From contig CAJUGJ010000021.1 of NCBI GenBank assembly GCA_910586015.1, forward strand, positions 1 through 63,311: a DNA stretch of 63,311 nt, given 5' to 3'. The stretch is from an uncultured Lachnospiraceae bacterium (GTDB taxonomy: Bacteria > Bacillota > Clostridia > Lachnospirales > Lachnospiraceae). Positions 36,313-44,749 of this stretch are shown here, one piece after another; positions within the stretch are counted from its first letter, which is position 1; every line of letters starts with the position of its first letter. The notes beneath the pieces were generated by a model that worked only from the letters and a program-made list of their open reading frames with translations, was not told the DNA's origin and made no database searches. The position numbers and the translations under genes were made by a program.

Positions 36313-38175
36313 CTAAACAGCCTCTAATTGCTGTTCCAACTGCTGCTGTTCATACATCTTTGCATAGATTCCACCTGCTTCTAAAAGCTGTGCATGTGTT
36401 CCATACTCTACACATTCTCCTTCTTCTAATACAAGAATATGATCTGCATTTTGAACGGTAGAGATTCGATGTGCAATCATAATTGTAGTTTTTCCCTGTC
36501 GAATCTGTTTTAAGTTTTCTAAAATCTGTTCCTCTGTACTTGTATCAACTGCTGAAAGTGCATCATCTAAAATTAAAATTGGAGCATCTTTCATCAATGC
36601 TCTTGCAATGGAAATTCTCTGCTTTTGTCCTCCAGATACTGTAACTCCTCTCTCTCCGACTAAAGTTGCATACTGATTTGGAAATTCTATAATATTTTCA
36701 TGTACACAAGAAAGTTTTGCAGCTTCTTGTACTTCTTTTAAATCTCCATAGGCTTTATCTACTTTATTGCTGCGACGCATGGCATCTTTCTCTAAAAATT
36801 CCTCAATCTGTTCCTTTTTTGGTAAAAACAGATAATTTTGTTTCTCCTGTGGCAATTCTAATAACTCTCTAACTCCAAATGCAATATTTGCCTGAATCGT
36901 ATCGGAAAAAAGAAAATTGTCCTGTGGTACATAAGCAATTTGTTCCCGTAATACATGTAAAGGAATCTCTTTAATATCCCTTCCATCTAAATAAATCATA
37001 TTTGGTTCTGTCTGATACATACGTAATAACAGATTAGCAATTGTCGTCTTTCCACATCCTGTTCGCCCTAAAATTGCCAAAGTCGATCCTTTTTCTATCT
37101 TGACCGAAACATTCTTTAATACAGGAGGAAGTGATTTTGAAAACTGAAACGTTAAGTTTTCAAAAGAAATTTTCCCATCTAGTTTTGTTATAGAATGATC
37201 CACTGTTTCCTCATCTTTAATTTCTGGCTGTTGTCGAAAGATTTCTTCAATTCTTCGAAGTGATGCTGCACCTTGAGAAAAGAAAGTAATACTTTCTCCA
37301 CAGGCAAGCATTGGCCAGACTAACATAAAAATATATTGGTGAAAGGAAATAAAACGTCCTGTTGTAATTTTTCCCTTCAGAACTAAATTTCCGCCATAGA
37401 TTAATGCAATTACACTTGAAATTCCAATAATTACATCCATTAATGGCATGACAATCGCTTGTAGTTTTACTACTTTTAAGTTTTTATCCTTATTCTTTTT
37501 ATTCATCTTTGCAAAAGCGGCAATCTCCTTTTGCCCTTGTACAAACGCCTTGATAACACGTATACCAGAAATACTTTCCTGAACTTGATCTGTTAAATCC
37601 GAAAATGCTTCCTGTTTTTCACGAAATCTTCGTTCTACCGCTTTTCCATACCAGATTCCACCACCTAAAATAATCAACATAGGGATAAGGGCTAACATTG
37701 TCATTCCAAAATCAACATATATAATCATTTTAAAAATTACCATAACTGTCATGATAATAGCATCAAATGCTGTAATTACTGCTGGTCCAATTGCCATTCG
37801 TACTGCGTTTAAATCATTTGTAAAGTGTGCCATTAAATCCCCTGTCTTATGTTCATTGTAATATCCCATAGACAGTGTACTTAAATGTTTAAACATATCT
37901 CCTCTTATTTCATATTCAATTTTTCTAGCAGATCCAAAAATAAAATATCTCCACCCAAACCTTCCAAGTGCCATTCCTGCTCCAGTGAGCAAAATCAAAC
38001 TTGTACTGTGAAGTACTCCCGAAAAGTCCATTGTACCGTTTTTTAATCCGTCTGTTATTTCTCCAGTAAATTGTGGAATATATAAACTGATAAGATCCAC
38101 AAAAAATAAAGTCAAGATTCCAAGCAAATATGGTAGTTTATATCGTTTTATATACTTGCTTAACATAGCATCCAA
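36313..38175 (-). CDS. ABC exporter half-transporter, degenerate-site partner (pair 1)
   Basis: A 620-residue half-transporter with six membrane helices in about 15-310, then an ATPase with Walker A LGRTGCGKTT and signature VSGGQKQRISIARALM. Walker B is ILILDDALSAVDT, where the catalytic Glu is Asp, the hallmark of the degenerate site in heterodimeric exporters. The ATPase has an insert of about 30 charged residues (around 445-490, including FLPKKEQIEEFLEKD) before the signature. It is the first gene of the operon with 34525-36300 and the GNAT gene. Confidence 0.92.
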   Translation of the reverse strand: MDAMLSKYIKRYKLPYLLGILTLFFVDLISLYIPQFTGEITDGLKNGTMDFSGVLHSTSLILLTGAGMALGRFGWRYFIFGSARKIEYEIRGDMFKHLSTLSMGYYNEHKTGDLMAHFTNDLNAVRMAIGPAVITAFDAIIMTVMVIFKMIIYVDFGMTMLALIPMLIILGGGIWYGKAVERRFREKQEAFSDLTDQVQESISGIRVIKAFVQGQKEIAAFAKMNKKNKDKNLKVVKLQAIVMPLMDVIIGISSVIALIYGGNLVLKGKITTGRFISFHQYIFMLVWPMLACGESITFFSQGAASLRRIEEIFRQQPEIKDEETVDHSITKLDGKISFENLTFQFSKSLPPVLKNVSVKIEKGSTLAILGRTGCGKTTIANLLLRMYQTEPNMIYLDGRDIKEIPLHVLREQIAYVPQDNFLFSDTIQANIAFGVRELLELPQEKQNYLFLPKKEQIEEFLEKDAMRRSNKVDKAYGDLKEVQEAAKLSCVHENIIEFPNQYATLVGERGVTVSGGQKQRISIARALMKDAPILILDDALSAVDTSTEEQILENLKQIRQGKTTIMIAHRISTVQNADHILVLEEGECVEYGTHAQLLEAGGIYAKMYEQQQLEQQLEAV

Positions 38176-38273
38176 AATCCTCCTCCACTTTGATTATAGT
38201 CATTCGTTGAACTTTTATTATGCCGGATTTTTTGATAAATTTCAACCTAAATTTTATTGTTCTTAATAAAGGA

Positions 38274-38366
38274 GATGTCGCATTAAGAAAATCAGATACA
38301 AGATATTGTAAAATTTAATGTAATACCAATACTATATCTTGTATATTTAGTTCTTAGTGCGACATC
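38274..38366. repeat. 93-bp imperfect palindrome
   Basis: GATGTCGCAtTAAGAA at the left pairs with TTCTTAgTGCGACATC at the right, and inside AGATACAAGATAT pairs with ATATCTTGTAT. It lies between a chemoreceptor stop and an ABC gene start. It lacks a clean U-run, so it may be a MITE-like repeat as much as a terminator. Confidence 0.55.
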
Positions 38367-38383
38367 TTTGTAAAATTTTCTTT

Positions 38384-40405
38384 TTATTCTTTTAATTGAA
38401 ATTTTCCTATTAAAGTATTTAGTGCTGTTGCTTGTGCTGATAATTCTTCACCCGTTGCTGACGTTTCCTCGGCAGCAGCAGAATTTCCCTGTACTACTTC
38501 TGAAATTTGATCAATTCCTTGCTCTAGCTGTTGAATCGCTTCTAACTGTAACTCTGTCGATTTATTGGTTTGTTCTGCTCCTGTTCTCAGTTCACTGATT
38601 CCTTCAATCATTATCTTTAGAGCATCTGAAGTCTGTTTTGTACTTTCTCTGCCAGTTTCGATTTCTTGAATAGAAGTAGCAATCAAAGTTCTTGTATTTA
38701 CTGCGGAGGCAGCACTTCCTGCAGCAAGTTTACGGATTTCATTTGCAACAACAGAAAATCCTCGCCCTGCTTCTCCTGCTCTGGCGGCTTCTATCGAAGC
38801 ATTTAAAGATAATAAATTGGTTTGAGAAGCAATTTCTTCAATATCGGAAACAATATCTTCAATCTTTTTAGATGTTTCTGTAATTCTATCCATTGCTATT
38901 GTAAGTTCCTGCATCTTTTTACTACTTGTTTCTGCCTCTTTTACTACATTTAAAGAACATTGTACTGCAATACCACTATCGTTTGCATTGGAACGAATTT
39001 GTTCTGTAATATTACTAATACTTGCTTGTAATTGTTGTATTGCCCCAGCTTGGTCTGTTGCACCTTCTGCTAGACTTTGGGCACTTTCTGCTAGTTGTTC
39101 TGCACCTATATCTACCTGTCCAGCAGTACTTTGAATTTGTTTTAAAGTTTCATTTAGACGCTTTTTAAGTTTATTTGTTGATTGTCTTAAACCAGCAAAT
39201 TCTCCAACATAAACTTTTTCGTTATTGGATTCTACCTTAAAATTTCCTTCTGCCATCTCACTGAGTATCCAATCGGAATCTGTAATCACTGCCTTTAAAT
39301 TTTTAACAATACTTTCTGTAGCATTTGCTAAGATTTTTGTTTCATCTTCCTTTGTAATGTTAGGAATGGGAGCTGTTAAATCTCCTTCTGCCAGTTGTTT
39401 TAATCGTTCAGAACAATATTTAATTGGCTCTCCAACTCCCTTTCCAATTCGAACTGCAACCCATGCTCCAATACATACCGCAACTATAATAGAAAAGAAC
39501 GTAATTAACATACTTGTTATTGTACTACTTGTAAATTCACTTACTGGTGCATTAACTGCAACACTCCAACCATTTGTTCCTTTAATTGGTGCATAGGCAA
39601 GAATTTTTTTCGTACCTTCATATGTATAAATGCCAGTTCCACTTTTTCCTTGTATCATTTTTTTCTCTAACTCTGCCAAATTTTTTAGAGAAGAATCTGT
39701 TTCAGATTTTTTAATTGTATTATCCTGAGCTTCTGCAATAGAGGCGGTACTATGGGCAATTGTTGTTCCCCCTGAATTGATAATATAACAACCTCCATGA
39801 TCACTTATTTTTATCTTGGCTACAATATCATTGAGAAAAGAAGATTTTGGCGTTAAAAATATTACGCCAGAAACTTTTGAATTTGGAACTCCATTTTGCC
39901 AGATAGGAGCAGAAATAATAATGTTAAGTTTTCCTGTTGTCCTTGAAACTAAAGGATCAGAAATATAACTTTTTCCATTTAAAGATGTTTTAAAATAATC
40001 TCTATCACTATAATCTGTATCATCTGTAAGACATTTTCCATCTAACCCAATCAGTTTTCCAAACTGCATATCATAATATTGTACCTTTTCATCTATAATT
40101 TCTTGTCTTTGTTCTATTGTATAAAATTGATTTGTCAGTCTGGCAGTACATCCTAACTCCCATACTACATTCACTTGTGATTGCAATTCCATTTCAATTC
40201 GTTCTGCTGTTATTTGTGCAGTTTGTATCATTGTCTGCTTTAAGGTATCTAATGTACTTCTATAATTCATATACGCAGAAGCTCCTCCAACAATACTTAA
40301 AGAAATCACAATCATCCAAATCATCCCCGCTTGGATTTTCTTTCTGATTGAGGTCATACGTATAATACCTGTCTTATCCTCCTTTTTTACTTTTTGTGAT
40401 TTCAC
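38384..40405 (-). CDS. Methyl-accepting chemotaxis protein with dCache-type sensor
   Basis: A 673-residue chemoreceptor. Membrane helix 1 lies near residues 30-50, followed by an extracellular double-Cache-like sensor to about 300 (DYSDRDYFKTSLNGKSYISD is a typical Cache stretch). Helix 2 is near 300-322, then a HAMP domain and the cytoplasmic signalling hairpin with EIASQTNLLSLNASIEAARA. It starts at GTG 40405, eight bases after AAGGAGG. It signals to CheA/CheW encoded elsewhere. It stands alone between two exporter operons; the ligand is unknown. Confidence 0.94.
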   Translation of the reverse strand: MKSQKVKKEDKTGIIRMTSIRKKIQAGMIWMIVISLSIVGGASAYMNYRSTLDTLKQTMIQTAQITAERIEMELQSQVNVVWELGCTARLTNQFYTIEQRQEIIDEKVQYYDMQFGKLIGLDGKCLTDDTDYSDRDYFKTSLNGKSYISDPLVSRTTGKLNIIISAPIWQNGVPNSKVSGVIFLTPKSSFLNDIVAKIKISDHGGCYIINSGGTTIAHSTASIAEAQDNTIKKSETDSSLKNLAELEKKMIQGKSGTGIYTYEGTKKILAYAPIKGTNGWSVAVNAPVSEFTSSTITSMLITFFSIIVAVCIGAWVAVRIGKGVGEPIKYCSERLKQLAEGDLTAPIPNITKEDETKILANATESIVKNLKAVITDSDWILSEMAEGNFKVESNNEKVYVGEFAGLRQSTNKLKKRLNETLKQIQSTAGQVDIGAEQLAESAQSLAEGATDQAGAIQQLQASISNITEQIRSNANDSGIAVQCSLNVVKEAETSSKKMQELTIAMDRITETSKKIEDIVSDIEEIASQTNLLSLNASIEAARAGEAGRGFSVVANEIRKLAAGSAASAVNTRTLIATSIQEIETGRESTKQTSDALKIMIEGISELRTGAEQTNKSTELQLEAIQQLEQGIDQISEVVQGNSAAAEETSATGEELSAQATALNTLIGKFQLKE

Positions 40406-40444
40406 TTTCTTTTCCTCCTTGAATATTTTTTAGATCAAAAAAAG

Positions 40445-40492
40445 ACAGCAAAAGTTAGCCTTTTAAAATTTCTATCTTTTGCTGTTCTATCA
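40445..40492 (-). terminator. Terminator of the marR-ABC operon
   Basis: ACAGCAAAAG and CTTTTGCTGT form a 10-bp stem; on the minus strand CTTTTTTT follows. It lies after the ABC gene stop at 40570. Confidence 0.85.
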
Positions 40493-40569
40493 TCAATTCC
40501 TCCCTCCCCATAAAAAAGTCCTACCGACTTTATTATAATACAAGTTGGAGTAATTGTTAATATATTTTT

Positions 40570-42438
40570 TTAATCCAATTCTATCTTGCCTGTATAAAGT
40601 TCATAATAACGTCCCTTTAATTTTAATAAATCTTCATGTGTTCCTCTCTCAATAATTTCTCCATGTTCTAATACCATAATTGCATTTGCATTTCGTACTG
40701 TAGAAAGTCTATGGGCAATTATGAATGTTGTTCTTCCTTTCATCAGTCGATCCATACCATGTTCAATATGTCTTTCTGTTCTGGTATCTACAGAACTCGT
40801 CGCCTCATCTAATACTAAAATAGGGGCTTTTGAAATTGCTGCTCTTGCAATATTTAATAACTGTCTTTGTCCTTGACTTAAATTTGCTCCATCGCCCTCT
40901 AACATAGTATCATATCCTTGTGCAAGTCGCATAATAAAAGAATGTGCACTGGCTGTCTTTGCTGCAGCTTCTACTTCTTCGTCGGTTGCATCTAAACGTC
41001 CATATCGAATATTTTCTCGTACTGTTCCAGTAAATAAATGAGTGTCCTGTAATACCATTGCAATATTCTTTCGTAAACTATCCTTTTTTATTTTTTGTAA
41101 AGGAATTTCATCAATTGTAATCGTTCCTTCATTAATATCATAAAATCGATTTAATAGATTCGTAATTGTAGTCTTTCCTGCTCCTGTCGAACCTACAAAT
41201 GCAATTTTTTGTCCCGGTTTTGCATAGAGTGAAATATCTTTTAAAATTATCTTTTCTGGATGATAGCCAAAAGTCACATGATCTAATATAACCTTTCCAG
41301 AAACATCTTTTAGCTCTATAGTATCTGTTCCATCTTCTGCTTCTGGTTCTGCATCCATAATAGCAAATACTCGTTCTGCACCCGCTAATGCTGTAAATAT
41401 GGTATTTACCTGCATAGAAAGTTCATTGATAGGTCTGGTGAATTGTCTGGAATAGTTTGCAAATACGGTAAGTCCACCGATATCAAATCCTTTGGTAATA
41501 CATAAAATTCCACCTACTGTTACAATAAGAGAATAATTGATCTGTCCTAAATTTCCCATGACCGGTCCCATGATACCTCCAGCAAACTGTGCACGAATCT
41601 GCTGATCTTTTAGTTCATTATTTAATTTATCAAATTCTTTAATACATTTATCCTCATGGCAAAAGACCTTGACTACTTTTTGCCCTGTCACACTTTCTTC
41701 AATATATCCATTTACTGCTCCTAATGCTGTCTGTTGTCCTACAAAAAATTTTCTTCCTCGACTGGCGATTCTTCCTCCAACCTTAACGAAAATAGGAACC
41801 ATAATAATAGTAACAATACTCAGTGTTATATTCATATATAACATCATACATAACGTCCCAATTACGGTAAGAGTTCCAGAAAACAACTGAACGATTGTAT
41901 TATTGAGCATTTCACCAACCGCGTCTACATCATTTGTAAATCGACTCATTAATTCTCCGTGATTATGAGTATCAAAAAATCGAACTGGAAGACTTTGCAT
42001 CTTTTCAAATAATTCATCTCGAATCTTTTGTAAAGCTTTTTGGGAAACTTCAATCATAATTCTCTGTTGTAAATATTGTGTAAAAACTCCAACTGCATAG
42101 ATCAATGCCATGATAAGTAGTTTTCCTATTAGATCCTTTAATAAATCAGATAAAGTATTTGATTTATTAACACTTTGAGCATAGGTACGAAAACTATCTC
42201 CTAATCCATTAATAATTGGACGAAGCATATAAGAACCTAACAGAGTGGAAATCGAAGAAAGTGCTACACAGATAAAAACAATCATTATTTTTCCTGTATC
42301 TTTTTTTAAATATCCCATTAATCGCTGTATTGTTTTCTTTGCATCTTTTGGCTTTGCTCCAGGACCTTTCATCCTTCCTCCCGGTCCTGCTGGACCTATC
42401 TTTGGCTGTGTTGTCTGAGATTTTGATTTCGATTCCAT
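40570..42438 (-). CDS. ABC exporter half-transporter, catalytic partner (pair 2)
   Basis: This 622-residue protein has a Gly/Pro-rich N-terminal tail (IGPAGPGGRMKGPGAKPKD), six membrane helices at about 50-345, and an ATPase with Walker A VGSTGAGKTT, signature LSQGQRQLLNIARAAI and Walker B ILVLDEATSSVDT. The catalytic Glu is present. Its start overlaps the stop of the upstream ABC gene by one base (TAATG), so the two are translationally coupled. It is the last gene of the MarR-controlled exporter operon. Confidence 0.93.
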   Translation of the reverse strand: MESKSKSQTTQPKIGPAGPGGRMKGPGAKPKDAKKTIQRLMGYLKKDTGKIMIVFICVALSSISTLLGSYMLRPIINGLGDSFRTYAQSVNKSNTLSDLLKDLIGKLLIMALIYAVGVFTQYLQQRIMIEVSQKALQKIRDELFEKMQSLPVRFFDTHNHGELMSRFTNDVDAVGEMLNNTIVQLFSGTLTVIGTLCMMLYMNITLSIVTIIMVPIFVKVGGRIASRGRKFFVGQQTALGAVNGYIEESVTGQKVVKVFCHEDKCIKEFDKLNNELKDQQIRAQFAGGIMGPVMGNLGQINYSLIVTVGGILCITKGFDIGGLTVFANYSRQFTRPINELSMQVNTIFTALAGAERVFAIMDAEPEAEDGTDTIELKDVSGKVILDHVTFGYHPEKIILKDISLYAKPGQKIAFVGSTGAGKTTITNLLNRFYDINEGTITIDEIPLQKIKKDSLRKNIAMVLQDTHLFTGTVRENIRYGRLDATDEEVEAAAKTASAHSFIMRLAQGYDTMLEGDGANLSQGQRQLLNIARAAISKAPILVLDEATSSVDTRTERHIEHGMDRLMKGRTTFIIAHRLSTVRNANAIMVLEHGEIIERGTHEDLLKLKGRYYELYTGKIELD

Positions 42439-44180
42439 TATGCAGACACCTCCTTTGCTTTTTCTATCTGTGAAGAATAAATTTCCTGATAGGTTTGGCA
42501 GCTTTCTATTAATTGTTCATGCTTTCCAAAACCTACAATTTTTCCTTCCTCAAGTACCAAAATTCTATCTGCATCTTTGACAGAAGAGATTCTCTGTGCA
42601 ATAACAAACTTTGTGGTTTCTTTTAACTCTTTTTGAAAACACTCTCGAATTCTTGCTTCTGTTGCTGTATCTACAGCACTTGTACTATCATCTAAAATCA
42701 AAATCTTTGGTTTTTTCAACAGAGCTCTGGCAATACAAAGTCTTTGCTTTTGTCCTCCAGAAACATTGACACCTCCCTGTCCTAGTTCTGTTTCATAGCC
42801 ATCGGTAAACCCTGTTACAAATCCATCCGCCTGTGCATTTTCAGCCGCCTTTCGAATCTGTTCTTCAGAAGCATTTTCATCGCCCCATTTTAAGTTATCT
42901 GTAATGGTACCAGAAAATAAAACGTTTTTTTGAAGTACCATTCCAACTCCATCTCTTAAATGACGCAACGAATATTCTTTTACATTAATTCCATCTACGA
43001 AAACTTCTCCCTCTGAAGCATCATATAACCTTGGAATTAATTGTACTAAACTGCTTTTTCCGCTTCCAGTAGAGCCAATAATACCAATTAATTCTCCCGG
43101 TTGTACTAAAAAATTGATATCTTCTAAAACTTTCTCTTCTCGATCTTTATAATATTTAAAAGAAACATGACGGAATTCCACACTTCCTTTTTCTACTTTT
43201 CTGTCCTTTTTTGTAGCATTTTCATCACTTAAATCTAATGGTTCATCTAAAACTTCTCCAATTCGCTTTGCAGAAGCTACAGCCCGGGAACTTTGTAATA
43301 AAATCATAGCTACCATCATAAGAGACATTAAAATCTGTACAATATATGTTGTAAATGCTGTCAATTCTGCAACATCCATTGTTCCGACAATAATTTGTTT
43401 TCCTCCAAACCATACAACTGCCAATGTCGTAATATTCATTGCCAGTGCCATTAAAGGCATATTAAAAATTACAATCTTAAATGCACTCATTCCAGTATCT
43501 TTTAAATCTTGGTTTGCTTTAGAAAACTTTTTTATTTCATGATTTCCACGAACAAATGATTTTACCACCCGAACATTTGTAAGATTTTCTTGAATTGCTG
43601 AGTTTACACTATCAATTTTTAACTGCATCTTTTCAAACCTTGGAAATGCTGTATGTATCAAACCAAACAGTGCTGCTGCTAAAATTGGGATTACTACTGC
43701 TATTACTGCGGCTAGACTAGAATTGATTGTCAATGCCATAATTAACGCACCAATTAACATTCCCGGAGCACGTAACATCATAATTAATGCCATACGAATA
43801 ACATTTTGAAGTTGTGTAATATCGTTTGTCAGACGGGTTACAAGTGAACCTGTACTAAAATGATCAATATTAGCAAATGAAAACTCCTGAACTTTGCAAT
43901 ACACATCTTTTCTTAGTCCCGCTGCAAATCCCGCAGATGCTTTTGCACTAAAATAATTTCCTCCTACTCCTCCAAACATCATAATAGCAGCAGTTATTAT
44001 CATAACTAATCCAATTATAAAAACATAGCTGCTCTTTGCCCCATCAGACTCAATATGTTTGATCGTTAAATTCATAAAATATGGAAGCAGAACCTCACCC
44101 AAAACTTCTGTCAGCATTAAAATTGGTCCGACAATAAAATAGAGCAGATTTGCCCGAATATACTTTGTATAACGCTTCAT
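42438..44180 (-). CDS. ABC exporter half-transporter, degenerate-site partner (pair 2)
   Basis: The 580-residue half-transporter has six membrane helices in about 15-305 and an ATPase with Walker A IGSTGSGKSS and signature VSGGQKQRLCIARALL. Walker B is ILILDDSTSAVDT, where Asp replaces the catalytic Glu. It lies 22 bp after marR and overlaps the next ABC gene. With that gene it forms a BmrCD-like heterodimer. A drug-efflux role is inferred from the MarR context. Confidence 0.93.
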   Translation of the reverse strand: MKRYTKYIRANLLYFIVGPILMLTEVLGEVLLPYFMNLTIKHIESDGAKSSYVFIIGLVMIITAAIMMFGGVGGNYFSAKASAGFAAGLRKDVYCKVQEFSFANIDHFSTGSLVTRLTNDITQLQNVIRMALIMMLRAPGMLIGALIMALTINSSLAAVIAVVIPILAAALFGLIHTAFPRFEKMQLKIDSVNSAIQENLTNVRVVKSFVRGNHEIKKFSKANQDLKDTGMSAFKIVIFNMPLMALAMNITTLAVVWFGGKQIIVGTMDVAELTAFTTYIVQILMSLMMVAMILLQSSRAVASAKRIGEVLDEPLDLSDENATKKDRKVEKGSVEFRHVSFKYYKDREEKVLEDINFLVQPGELIGIIGSTGSGKSSLVQLIPRLYDASEGEVFVDGINVKEYSLRHLRDGVGMVLQKNVLFSGTITDNLKWGDENASEEQIRKAAENAQADGFVTGFTDGYETELGQGGVNVSGGQKQRLCIARALLKKPKILILDDSTSAVDTATEARIRECFQKELKETTKFVIAQRISSVKDADRILVLEEGKIVGFGKHEQLIESCQTYQEIYSSQIEKAKEVSA

Positions 44181-44202
44181 AACGAATCTCCTTTCTAATA
44201 TT

Positions 44203-44640
44203 TTATTTCGAATCGATATTTTCTTTCATTCTACGAATAAAATCAGTAAAAACCGAAAGTTCTTCTAAACTAAATCCTGAAAATAACTGTTCGTTTATCT
44301 GATCAAAAATCTCATGGCTCATTTTTACAATTTCAGATCCCTTTTTAGTTAAGACAACTTTATGATATCGATTATCCGTTCCATCTACTGCTTTCTCAAT
44401 ATATCCTCCCTTTTCTAACTTTTTTAATGATACTGCAACTGATGGAGTTGTAATTCCTTCCGCCTGTGCCATTTCTGTTTGAGAACATCCTTCATGATTC
44501 GATAAATACATCAATAGATGATGTTGTGCACGAAATACTCCTGTCTGATTTAATCTACTTTCTACCATTCGGCAATGTTGTCTGTTTAAATCTATAAAGT
44601 CTTTCACTGCCAACTTTCGTTCTTGCTTTGTCGTTTCCAT
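44203..44640 (-). CDS. MarR-family transcriptional regulator
   Basis: A 145-residue winged helix-turn-helix protein. The recognition region is CSQTEMAQAEGITTPSVAVS followed by LKKLEKGGYIEKAVDGTDNR, the typical helix and wing with D-x-R. ATG at 44640 has GGAGAGGTG upstream. It heads the operon with the ABC pair. A long inverted repeat over its promoter is the likely operator, giving autorepression that is relieved by a small ligand. Confidence 0.93.
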   Translation of the reverse strand: METTKQERKLAVKDFIDLNRQHCRMVESRLNQTGVFRAQHHLLMYLSNHEGCSQTEMAQAEGITTPSVAVSLKKLEKGGYIEKAVDGTDNRYHKVVLTKKGSEIVKMSHEIFDQINEQLFSGFSLEELSVFTDFIRRMKENIDSK

Positions 44641-44661
44641 ATTCACCTCTCCAATAAAAAA

Positions 44662-44734
44662 AATCAAGTAATTAACCAGCTAATAATTAACTAATTAACT
44701 ACTTGATTATATAACAACTTATTTTAAAATGCAA
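44662..44734 (-). promoter_or_regulatory. marR-ABC promoter and probable MarR operator
   Basis: On the minus strand TTGCAT (44729-44734) and TATAAT (44706-44711) are 17 bp apart. AATCAAGTAATTAA (44662-44675) and TTAACTACTTGATT (44695-44708) form a 14-bp inverted repeat with one mismatch, covering the start of transcription. Repeated TAATTA/TTAATTA units lie between. This fits MarR-type AT-rich palindromic sites. Confidence 0.7.
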
Positions 44735-44749
44735 GAAATTTTTTAAAAA

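Noticed and set aside
39225..39596. 123-codon plus-strand frame
   Set aside because: Antisense to the chemoreceptor HAMP region; no ribosome binding site. The hydrophobic look comes from reading the complement of coding sequence.
40406..40569. Cyclic di-GMP riboswitch before the chemoreceptor
   Set aside because: Such leaders are common ahead of chemoreceptor genes, but the spacer is only 164 bp, is filled by a terminator, and lacks the conserved riboswitch core.
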